The notes under the pieces: model-generated
Database searches by the model: none
Told to the model about the DNA's origin: nothing
What the model saw: the letters and a program-made list of their open reading frames with translations, nothing else
Shown here: piece after piece, positions 41,548 to 48,811 of the stretch
Numbering within the stretch: position 1 is the first letter of the stretch
Layout: each line of letters begins with the position of its first letter
Position numbers and translations under genes: made by a program
Source: Dyella terrae
GTDB lineage: Bacteria > Pseudomonadota > Gammaproteobacteria > Xanthomonadales > Rhodanobacteraceae
Reading direction: 5' to 3'
Assembly: GCF_022394535.1 (NCBI RefSeq)
Contig: NZ_CP089414.1
Coordinates: 3,286,001 to 3,350,000 of the forward strand
DNA: 64,000 bases

Positions 41548-42333
41548 TTACTGCATGTACCAGCCGTGGCTCACGACGATGGACTGCCCCGTGAGCGCCG
41601 CCGACGGGAACGTGGCGAGGTAAAGCGCCGTCTGCGCGATGTCGTCCACCGTGGTGAACACGCCATCGACGGTGTCCTTGAGCATGACGTTCTTGATCAC
41701 GTCAGCCTCGCTGATGCCCAGCTCTTTAGCTTGCTCGGGAATCTGCTTTTCCACCAGCGGCGTACGCACGAAGCCGGGGCAGATCACGTGCGAGCGCACG
41801 TTGTGGGCGGCGCCTTCCTTCGCCAGCGTGCGGGCCAGGCCCAGCAGGCCGTGCTTGGCGGCGACATAGGCGGACTTGAGCTTGGACGCTTCGTGCGAAT
41901 GCACCGAACCCATGTAGATCACGATGCCGCCGCGATCGTCCTTGTACATGTGCTTGAGTGCAGCACGTGTGGTGAGGAAGCCACCGTCGAGGTGGATGGC
42001 GAGCATCTTCTTCCAGTCGGCGTAGGCGAACTGGTCGATCGGGTTGATGATCTGGATGCCAGCGTTGGAGATCAGGATATCCAGGTGACCGAACTCGGCA
42101 ACGACTTTGTCGGTACCGGCGTTGACGGCAGCTTCGTCCGTCACGTCCATGGCAACGCCGATGGCCTTGCCGCCTGCCGCATTGATCTCGGCTGCGGCAG
42201 CATCAGCTGCCTGTTGGTTGATATCGGCGATGGCTACCGCCGCGCCATTCTTGGCGTAGAGCTCGGCAATTGCCTTGCCCAGGCCGCTGGCTGCGCCAGT
42301 GATGAGTGCCACCTTGCCGTCGAGACTTGCCAT
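41548..42333 (-). CDS. bdhA: 3-hydroxybutyrate dehydrogenase
   Basis: A 261-residue SDR. It has [23 protein letters not shown], Ser in [16 protein letters not shown], and [12 protein letters not shown] (YxxxK). The [18 protein letters not shown] segment and the terminal [11 protein letters not shown] are hallmarks of bacterial D-3-hydroxybutyrate dehydrogenase. It oxidises 3-hydroxybutyrate to acetoacetate with NAD. ATG 42333 is used, with AAAGGAG upstream. It is the first gene of the bdhA-adc-patatin-HIBADH run, with a 24-bp palindrome 63 bases before its start. Confidence 0.92.
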   Translation of the reverse strand: MASLDGKVALITGAASGLGKAIAELYAKNGAAVAIADINQQAADAAAAEINAAGGKAIGVAMDVTDEAAVNAGTDKVVAEFGHLDILISNAGIQIINPIDQFAYADWKKMLAIHLDGGFLTTRAALKHMYKDDRGGIVIYMGSVHSHEASKLKSAYVAAKHGLLGLARTLAKEGAAHNVRSHVICPGFVRTPLVEKQIPEQAKELGISEADVIKNVMLKDTVDGVFTTVDDIAQTALYLATFPSAALTGQSIVVSHGWYMQ

Positions 42334-42395
42334 AACCACTCCTTTCGATGGGGATCGGGGGAAAGCAAAAACGGAATCAGGTTGTAGGCTGCGCG

Positions 42396-42419
42396 GCCTG
42401 TCCGTCTAGACGGACAGGC
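42396..42419. promoter_or_regulatory. 24-bp perfect palindrome ahead of bdhA
   Basis: GCCTGTCCGTCT followed directly by its exact reverse complement, with no loop. This is the shape of a dimeric repressor operator (TetR-like most often) and not of a terminator. No regulator gene is adjacent. Confidence 0.65.
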
Positions 42420-42488
42420 TGACACAGCTTGTAGGCGCGCATCTATGCGACGAATGGACAGCTTGAGCGCTGCCTGGCTCGTAACCGT

Positions 42489-44378
42489 TTAGTGCGCGCC
42501 TTCAGACAGGTACGTATAGCCGGTCAATCCTTCGTTCAATGTGACGAATAGCTGCTCTGCCGACTCCCCTTCCACACCCGCCGCGGCGATGCGCTCGCGA
42601 TAGCTGTGACGCAGGGCGTCGAGGTCGTAGCCAACGTAATCAAGCATCAGGTCGGTGGTGTCGCCACGACGCTTGTGCGCGAAAACATACGAATCGCCAT
42701 CGACGCGCACATTCACCGCGTCAGTGTCGCCAAACAGGTTGTGGATGTCGCCCAGCGTTTCCTGGTACGCGCCAACCATGAAGATGCCGAGGCGGTAGCT
42801 CTCGTCTTCCTTCAACGCATGCAGCGGCAAGCTCACGTCTACACCTTCGGCATCAACGTAATCGTCGATGCGGCCATCGGAGTCGCAGGTGAGGTCGACG
42901 ATCACGCCGCGGCGCGTGGGCTCTTCGTTCAGCCGCGCAATGGGCGCGATCGGGAAGATCTGGTCGATGGCCCAGATGTCCGGCACGGATTCAAACACGG
43001 AGAAGTTGACGAAATACTTGTCGACGAGCTTCTCGTCGAGTTCGTCCATCGCTTGGCGATGCGAGCGCTCGGCGGGCAACAGGCGCGTGCGCACGGCATT
43101 GGTGATGGCGTAGTACATGTCATCGAGGCGCGCACGGTCTTCCAGATTCAGCTGGCCGAGTGCGTACAGCGTCTGGCCTTCAGCAAGGTGGTGCTGCGCT
43201 TCGTGAAACAGTTCCAGCGCGGGGCGCTGGTCCAGCTCGTCCCAGGTTTCGCGCAGGCGGCGCAGCACGGCCGGCTCGTGTTCGTGCGCGTACGGGATGT
43301 TGCCGACGGGCACTTCTTCCACCTCGGTAACGTTCACCACCATCACGGCGTGGTGCGCGGTCATGGCGCGGCCAGCTTCGGTGATGATGTGCGGCGCGGG
43401 CAGATTGGCTTCCGCCACGGCTTCTGCCAGCGACTGCACGATGGTGGAGGCGTACTGCTCGATCGAATAATTGATGGAGTTGTGGCTGCGTGAGCGCGAG
43501 CCTTCGTAGTCCACGCCGAGGCCGCCACCCACGTCAACGATGTCCAGCGGCACGCCGAAACGCTTGAGCTCCACGAAGTAGCGCGTGGCTTCGCGCATGC
43601 CGTTGGCGATGTCGCGCACGTTGGAAATCTGCGAGCCCATGTGGAAGTGCTGCAGCTTCAGCGTGTGCTTGAGACCGGCCCGATCCAGGCGCTCCACCAG
43701 CGTGAGTACTTGGCTGGGTGACAGACCGAACTTGCCCTTGTCGCCGCCGGTGTTCTGCCACTTGCCCGCGCCGATGGAGGCCAGGCGCACGCGCACGCCG
43801 AGCAGGGGCTCGACGCCCAGCGCCTTGGATTCGGTGAAGACGTGATCAAGCTCGGACAGCTTCTCAATCACGATATGCACGCGCAGCCCGAGCTTGCGGC
43901 CGATCAGCGCGAGGCGAATGTATTCGCGGTCTTTGTAGCCGTTGCAGATCACGATGCTGCCGGGGCGTGCCATCGCCAGCACGGCCATCAGCTCCGGCTT
44001 GGAGCCGGCTTCTAGGCCGAAGCCGTGCTCGCCCGCGGCGACCAGCTCGCCGGCCACGCCGCGCTGCTGGTTCACCTTGATCGGATAGACGGCCGTATAG
44101 CCACCCTCGTAGCTCCATTCGCCGATGGCCTTGGCGAACGCATCCTGCAAACGCTTCAAACGGTCAGCGAGGATGTCTGGAAAGCGCACGAGCAGCGGCA
44201 AGCGCAGGCCTTCGGCGCGGGCGCGGTCCACGATGGCCGGCAGCGACAGGGCCGGGCCCTTGGCGCCGTGCGGACGCATCACGATATGGCCAGCGTCGTT
44301 GACGTCAACGTAGCCATCGCTCCAATGCGGGATGGCGTAGGTATGGCGGGCAGCGTCGATGTTCCAGTGCTTCGACAT
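42489..44378 (-). CDS. speA: Biosynthetic arginine decarboxylase
   Basis: A 629-residue PLP enzyme of the alanine-racemase fold group, close to E. coli SpeA (658). The PLP Lys101 lies in AVYPIKVNQQ. Further marks are HFHMGSQISN, VDVGGGLGVDYEG, TEAGRAMTAHHAV and the C-terminal LTCDSDGRIDDY with the catalytic Cys. It turns arginine into agmatine for putrescine and spermidine synthesis. Start 44378 (MSKHWNI) has AAGGA upstream; the frame is open further but without similarity. It is divergent from speE with 269 bases between. Confidence 0.95.
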   Translation of the reverse strand: MSKHWNIDAARHTYAIPHWSDGYVDVNDAGHIVMRPHGAKGPALSLPAIVDRARAEGLRLPLLVRFPDILADRLKRLQDAFAKAIGEWSYEGGYTAVYPIKVNQQRGVAGELVAAGEHGFGLEAGSKPELMAVLAMARPGSIVICNGYKDREYIRLALIGRKLGLRVHIVIEKLSELDHVFTESKALGVEPLLGVRVRLASIGAGKWQNTGGDKGKFGLSPSQVLTLVERLDRAGLKHTLKLQHFHMGSQISNVRDIANGMREATRYFVELKRFGVPLDIVDVGGGLGVDYEGSRSRSHNSINYSIEQYASTIVQSLAEAVAEANLPAPHIITEAGRAMTAHHAVMVVNVTEVEEVPVGNIPYAHEHEPAVLRRLRETWDELDQRPALELFHEAQHHLAEGQTLYALGQLNLEDRARLDDMYYAITNAVRTRLLPAERSHRQAMDELDEKLVDKYFVNFSVFESVPDIWAIDQIFPIAPIARLNEEPTRRGVIVDLTCDSDGRIDDYVDAEGVDVSLPLHALKEDESYRLGIFMVGAYQETLGDIHNLFGDTDAVNVRVDGDSYVFAHKRRGDTTDLMLDYVGYDLDALRHSYRERIAAAGVEGESAEQLFVTLNEGLTGYTYLSEGAH

Positions 44379-44647
44379 GGAGGGTTCCTTGTTCTGCGGG
44401 TGTAACACCCTGGACATGTCGTCGCAGCGGCGAGCCTTGACGAAACAAAGCCGGCTGGCCGGAAGCCTCGCACGCCGCGGGGCCAGGCCGACTTAAGAAC
44501 CGCGGGCAAGCTGGCGCGGCGGTTCGGACGGCTATTGTAACGGCCTCTTGTGACAATGTGCCTAAGATTGGGGTCCCCGGCCGCCCCGGGACCCCGTTCG
44601 GCTACAATTCCCGTTCTTTGAACCCATCGATCGTCAGGAACATCCCC
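44379..44647. other. Divergent speA/speE promoter region
   Basis: Contains a GC-rich hairpin at 44570-44595 (GGGGTCCC/GGGACCCC) 52 bases before the speE start and a TACAAT -10-like box near 44603. The hairpin would sit upstream of, or at the edge of, the speE transcript. No convincing -35 was found for either gene. Confidence 0.4.
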
Positions 44648-45502
44648 ATGTCGCAGCACCCTAGCTGGTTCACCGAAGCCCACCAGGCCTCCGGCTCCTC
44701 CATTGGTTACCGCGTGGAGAAGCTGCTGCACGCCGAGAAGACCCCGTTCCAGACCATCGAGATCTACCAGACCACCGATTGGGGCAACCTGATGGTGATC
44801 GACGGTTGCGTCATGCTGACCAGCCGCGACAACTTCCTCTATCACGAGATGATGACCCACCCGGCGTTGTTCACCCATGCGCGCGCCAAGCGCGTGGTGA
44901 TCATCGGTGGCGGCGACTGCGGCACGCTGCGTGAAGTGCTCAAGCACGAGGAAGTGGAGCACGCCGTGCAGGTGGAGATCGACGAGCGCGTGACACGCCT
45001 CGCCGAGCAGTACTTCCCGGAGCTGTGCGAATCCAACAACGACCCGCGCGCCGAGCTGCTGTTCATTGACGGCATCAAGTACATGGCCGAGGCGGAGCCG
45101 GAATCGCTGGATCTGATCATCGTCGACTCGACCGACCCGGTCGGCCCGGCCGAAGGCCTGTTCAACGCCGCCTTCTACGCCAGCTGCTACAAGGCCCTGC
45201 GCCACGGCGGCATCCTGGTGCAGCAGTCGGAATCGCCGATTGCTCACCTGGAGCTGATCAAGTCCATGCGCTCGGCGATGCGCACCGCCGGCTTCACCGC
45301 GGTGAAGACCCTGCCGTTCCCGCAGCCGTGCTACCCCACCGGCTGGTGGAGCTGCACCATGGTGCGCAAGGGCGGCGACCTGGCTGGCTTCCGCGAACGC
45401 GGCGCGCTGAGCAAGAACTTCCCGACCCGCTACTACAACGCCGATATCCACAAGGCGGCGCTGGCCCAGCCGGAATTCATGCGCGAAGCGCTGGGCGAGT
45501 AA
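44648..45502 (+). CDS. speE: Polyamine aminopropyltransferase (spermidine synthase)
   Basis: A 284-residue protein, as in E. coli (288). It has WFTEAHQASGSSIGYRVEKL at the N-terminus, the AdoMet-type loop VVIIGGGDCGTLREVLKHE, VEIDERVTRLAEQYFPEL, and the catalytic DLIIVDSTDPVGPAEGLF. It transfers the aminopropyl group from decarboxylated AdoMet to putrescine. CAGGAA precedes ATG 44648. It is monocistronic, ending at a strong terminator, and faces speA across a shared promoter region. Confidence 0.97.
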   Translation: MSQHPSWFTEAHQASGSSIGYRVEKLLHAEKTPFQTIEIYQTTDWGNLMVIDGCVMLTSRDNFLYHEMMTHPALFTHARAKRVVIIGGGDCGTLREVLKHEEVEHAVQVEIDERVTRLAEQYFPELCESNNDPRAELLFIDGIKYMAEAEPESLDLIIVDSTDPVGPAEGLFNAAFYASCYKALRHGGILVQQSESPIAHLELIKSMRSAMRTAGFTAVKTLPFPQPCYPTGWWSCTMVRKGGDLAGFRERGALSKNFPTRYYNADIHKAALAQPEFMREALGE

Positions 45503-45519
45503 GTCCATCTGTTTCAACG

Positions 45520-45553
45520 AAAGCCCGGCGTGGTCTCCATGCCGGGCTTTTTT
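45520..45553 (+). terminator. Terminator after speE
   Basis: Arms 45520-45529 (AAAGCCCGGC) and 45541-45550, 11-base loop, then T6. Confidence 0.87.
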
Positions 45554-45578
45554 GTGCCTGACGCAGTGCCTCAGTTAT

Positions 45579-45779
45579 TCAGAACAACGTCTGCCGTGCC
45601 TTGGGCATCAGCACCAGCACCAGCGTGGCCAGCGGGCCGAACACCAGCGACAGCAGGAACCACAACAAGCCGCTACGGTTCTTGCCCTGGGCCAGACCGG
45701 CGTTGATCAGCGCCAACGTGCCCCAGCCGACGAACCAAGGGGCGGCGCGGCCGTCGGCCAAAAAAGAAATGTCGTTCAC
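45579..45779 (-). CDS. Small hypothetical membrane protein
   Basis: A 66-residue protein starting with GTG after a good AGGAG at the right distance. It has two hydrophobic segments (PWFVGWGTLALINAGLAQG and LLWFLLSLVFGPLATLVLVL) joined by a basic loop, GKNRSG, so a helical hairpin in the inner membrane is likely. No family was recognised with certainty. It is divergent from the following unknown exported protein and converges on speE. Confidence 0.55.
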   Translation of the reverse strand: MNDISFLADGRAAPWFVGWGTLALINAGLAQGKNRSGLLWFLLSLVFGPLATLVLVLMPKARQTLF

Positions 45780-45945
45780 GTAGTCTTCTCCTGTGCTGCG
45801 CAGGATGACGTGTCACCCCGGGGCGTCGCAAAGCGGCCATGCTAACAAGGCTGGGCGCGTTCTCCCGCCCCACCCGTCCAGCGGATCAGGCGAGCTTAAT
45901 CCTTGGGCGTTATCCTGATTGTTGGCTTTGTGTAAGGACCACTCG

Positions 45946-47073
45946 ATGCTTGGACGCCGCCTCCTCCCGTTCGCCCTGCTGCTGGCCGCGACTTCCGGCC
46001 CCGCTTTGGCGGCCAAAACGCCCGCCAATCCCGATCTGCAGGCGGATCGGCACAAGGCGCTGGTGCAGTATCAAAAGGATCTGGTCAGCGTGACCGCTCC
46101 GCAGGCGGACCCGCTGCCGCTGATGGGCGCCGCCCTGCTGGCCCGGCCGCTGCAGGACCAGCCGGACTTCAACAGCTATCACGCCCTGATCGACCGGGCC
46201 TCTGCGGCCGAAGGCGCAGGCCCGGAAATTAGCTGGGTCCGCCTGAGCGACTGCGATGCCAAGGGCGATGACTGCCCCAATACCGACGCACTGGTCAAGC
46301 TGGTGCAGCAGGCGCCAGACAATGCGGCCGTATGGCTGCTCAAGCTGGGCCAGGACATCCGCGACGGCAAGAACGACGACGCCCGCCAGGATCTGGCCAA
46401 GGCCGCCTCGGCCAAGGCCTATGACGACTACACCGGCGCCACCCTGAAGGCGCTGGCCAATGCCGTGACCACCCTGCCCCCACCGGCCAATGTGATGGGC
46501 CCGCTGTCGGCCATGAACGGCGCCGACGTACAGCTGACCCTCGTGTTCGGCCTGGCCGAAGGCCAACCCCAGCCCGCGCTGCAGGCCACCTCGCGCCTGT
46601 GCGAGGACAACGCCGACAAGGCCAGCGTGAAGGCCGACTGCCTCAAGCTGGGCAAGCTGCTGGAATGGGGCTCCAGCCCGTTGGCCCGCTCGTTGGGCCT
46701 GCACCTGCGTGAAGTGCTGGCCGACGATCCGGCTCAGCAGGAAGACGCCAAGCACCTGCGCCGCAACTTGGTCTGGCAGGTGCAGAGCTTCTCGCAGCTC
46801 TCCCTGCGCGCCAAGGGCGACACGGCCGTTGCCCAGCACCTGCTGAAGCTGGCCCGCTCGGGCGGCACGCAGATGAGCCTGGTGCTGACCGCCCTGCATG
46901 ACTTCAACATGCCGGTGGACGCACCGTCCGACTGGGATCCGTCCAAGGGGGGGCTGATCCTGTGGATGCAACGCAAGCGCGAACATCGTTTCGCGACGTT
47001 CGTGCTTGCGCTCGCTCCCCGACCATCGTGTAGGCTGAGTCCCGGCTTGGACACTGGGGCGGCATCATGCTGA
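45946..47073 (+). CDS. Hypothetical exported protein, 3' end uncertain (G7 tract)
   Basis: A protein with a signal peptide (RRLLPFALLLAATSGPALA) and an Ala/Leu-rich, probably helical-repeat body, with Cys pairs at LSDCDAKGDDCPN and RLCEDN...KADCLKL. I do not recognise the family. AAGGA precedes ATG 45946. Up to DWDPSKGG the composition is even. After the run of seven G at 46947-46953 it becomes basic and promoter-like. With six G it would stop at once after KGG. As written, it overlaps the ParA-like start by 7 bases. The final 40 codons should be treated as doubtful. Confidence 0.6.
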   Translation: MLGRRLLPFALLLAATSGPALAAKTPANPDLQADRHKALVQYQKDLVSVTAPQADPLPLMGAALLARPLQDQPDFNSYHALIDRASAAEGAGPEISWVRLSDCDAKGDDCPNTDALVKLVQQAPDNAAVWLLKLGQDIRDGKNDDARQDLAKAASAKAYDDYTGATLKALANAVTTLPPPANVMGPLSAMNGADVQLTLVFGLAEGQPQPALQATSRLCEDNADKASVKADCLKLGKLLEWGSSPLARSLGLHLREVLADDPAQQEDAKHLRRNLVWQVQSFSQLSLRAKGDTAVAQHLLKLARSGGTQMSLVLTALHDFNMPVDAPSDWDPSKGGLILWMQRKREHRFATFVLALAPRPSCRLSPGLDTGAASC

Positions 47074-47699
47074 CGGTACTGGTAGCAAGCAGCAAAGGCG
47101 GTTGCGGCAAGAGCACGCTGGTCACGCAACTAGCCTCTCACTGGGCGCAGGATGGCAAGCACACGGCCATCGTCGACGCCGACCGGCAACAATCCGGCTT
47201 TCGCTGGGCGGCCAACCGCCCCGACAACGTTCCCGGCGTGCTGGCCATCGAAGGTGGCCGCAGGGCGCTGGAAAAACTCCCGCCCGATACGCAGCGCGTG
47301 CTGATCGACACGCCGGCCGGCTCGCAAGAGCGCGACCTGGAGCCTTATCTGGAAAAGGCGAACGTGGTGCTGGTACCCGTACTGCCGTCAACCTTCGATC
47401 TCGATGCCACGTTCGGTTTCCTGGAGGAACTCCGCCAGGTCAACCGCATCAAACGGGGGAAGCTGCCCGTTGGACTGGTCGGCAACCGTCTCAAGCCGTG
47501 GACCAACGCCAGCCAGGACGCCATGAACCAACTAACCGAGCAGGCGCCGTTTCCGCTAGTGGCACAACTGCGGGACAGCCAGGCCTATGTGTTGCTGGCT
47601 GCCCTCGGCAAGGGCATCTTTGATTACGCTTCGGAAAACGTCCGAAGCCACCAGGAGGACTGGAAACACCTCCTGCGCTGGATCAAACGCCAGCATTGA
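47067..47699 (+). CDS. ParA/MinD-like P-loop ATPase
   Basis: A 210-residue ATPase. The deviant Walker A is SSKGGCGKSTL at residues 9-18, switch I follows IVDADRQQSGFRWA, and Walker B is VLIDTPAGSQERDL. It is shorter than chromosome-partition ParA (about 260) and there is no ParB gene or centromere-like repeat beside it, so it belongs with the orphan ParA-like ATPases that position other cargo. The cargo is unknown. It lies between an unknown exported protein and sixA on the same strand. Confidence 0.82.
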   Translation: MLTVLVASSKGGCGKSTLVTQLASHWAQDGKHTAIVDADRQQSGFRWAANRPDNVPGVLAIEGGRRALEKLPPDTQRVLIDTPAGSQERDLEPYLEKANVVLVPVLPSTFDLDATFGFLEELRQVNRIKRGKLPVGLVGNRLKPWTNASQDAMNQLTEQAPFPLVAQLRDSQAYVLLAALGKGIFDYASENVRSHQEDWKHLLRWIKRQH

Positions 47700-47703
47700 T
47701 TGT

Positions 47704-47720
47704 GTGCCACAAAGTGGCAC
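47704..47720. repeat. Short inverted repeat before sixA
   Basis: GTGCCAC and its complement around an AAA loop, five bases after the ParA-like stop and just before the sixA ribosome-binding site GGGAG. It may be an operator or leader hairpin. Confidence 0.35.
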
Positions 47721-47736
47721 TAACTGGGAGCCAAAC

Positions 47737-48210
47737 ATGCACGAACTCATCCTGTTGCGACACGCCGAAGCTCAGCCGGCCACCTCCGGAGCCAACGATC
47801 AGAACCGGCGCCTGAGCGGGCGCGGAGAGCAAGAGGCGAAGGCCGCCGGAAAGTGGCTGGCGTCGCACGGGGTAAAGGTCGACCGCGTGCTGTGCTCGCC
47901 GTCCGAACGCACCCGCGCCACTGCCGAACTCGCGCTCAACGCTTACGGCAAGGCGCCGGCCACCGAGTTTGCCGATGACATCTACGAGGCCACGCCCGGC
48001 GAGCTGCTGGCCCTGCTCGACCAGTACGGCGATGCCGGCACGGTGATGCTGGTAGGGCACAACCCCGGCATCGAACGGTTGGTGGCCCTGTTGGTCGAGG
48101 GCCGCTCCGACGAGTTCCGTGGCATGCCGCCCGGCGGCTTGGCCGTGCTTCACCTCAACGGCACGCTCGAACCGGGCAATGCGCGCTTGGATGCTTTCTG
48201 GTCCCCATGA
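47737..48210 (+). CDS. sixA: Phosphohistidine phosphatase SixA
   Basis: A 157-residue histidine phosphatase. The phospho-acceptor His9 lies in LILLRHAEAQP (RHG motif), the second Arg in LCSPSERTRATAE, and the second His in VMLVGHNPGIERLV. SixA of E. coli acts on phospho-His of ArcB and the nitrogen phosphotransferase system; the partner here is unknown. GGGAG precedes the start. Its stop overlaps the next start as ATGA, so it is coupled to the YceI gene. Confidence 0.9.
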   Translation: MHELILLRHAEAQPATSGANDQNRRLSGRGEQEAKAAGKWLASHGVKVDRVLCSPSERTRATAELALNAYGKAPATEFADDIYEATPGELLALLDQYGDAGTVMLVGHNPGIERLVALLVEGRSDEFRGMPPGGLAVLHLNGTLEPGNARLDAFWSP

Positions 48211-48776
48211 CGTTGCCTATCGCTAGCTGTTGCCTGCTGCTGTTGCTGCTGATCATGCAGCCGGCGCAGGCAGCGGACTACCGTATCGACCCCGCACGAT
48301 CCCACGCCGATTTCGGCGTCAGGCTGTTCTGGCTCAGCCAGATCAGCGGCCGCTTCGAGGAAATCGACGGTGACGTGACCCTGAGCCAGCTGCATGACAC
48401 CGCCACCGTCGATGCCCGCATCACCGTGGACAGCATCCACATGGGATCAGACCGCATTCGCCGTTGGGTGCTGACGCCAGAATTTTTCGACGCATCGCGC
48501 TTTCCTTCGATCCGATTTGTTTCCGAACCCATTTCGCTGGCGATGCTGGAGAAAGGTGGCGACCTCGGCGGCACGCTGACCTTGCGTGGCGTGACCAAGC
48601 CGGCGCATTTCGAAGTGCTTCCCTCCCACTGCCCGCTGGAAGCACCGCAAGAGTGTGTGATCTCCGTACGCGGCACGATCCAGCGCAGCGATTTCGGTAT
48701 GAGCGGTCATCGCACGGCCATTTCCGACCAAGTGCAGTTGGGCATGATGATCAGCCTGGATTACGCCCGGCGTTAA
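48207..48776 (+). CDS. YceI-family periplasmic protein
   Basis: A 189-residue protein with a signal peptide (ASCCLLLLLLIMQPAQA) and a lipocalin-like YceI domain opening YRIDPARSHADFGVRLF, then ATVDARITVDSIHMGSDRIR and LTLRGVTKPAHFEV. YceI proteins have a barrel that binds isoprenoid-type lipids. It is translationally coupled to sixA, and the phospholipase-D lipoprotein gene follows after 35 bases. Confidence 0.88.
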   Translation: MTLPIASCCLLLLLLIMQPAQAADYRIDPARSHADFGVRLFWLSQISGRFEEIDGDVTLSQLHDTATVDARITVDSIHMGSDRIRRWVLTPEFFDASRFPSIRFVSEPISLAMLEKGGDLGGTLTLRGVTKPAHFEVLPSHCPLEAPQECVISVRGTIQRSDFGMSGHRTAISDQVQLGMMISLDYARR

Positions 48777-48811
48777 GCAGGAATAGGAACGTTCTCCCGT
48801 ATCATCCGGCG

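Noticed and set aside
42396..42419. Terminator after speA
   Set aside because: The palindrome has no loop and no T-tract on either strand, so it does not fit an intrinsic terminator.
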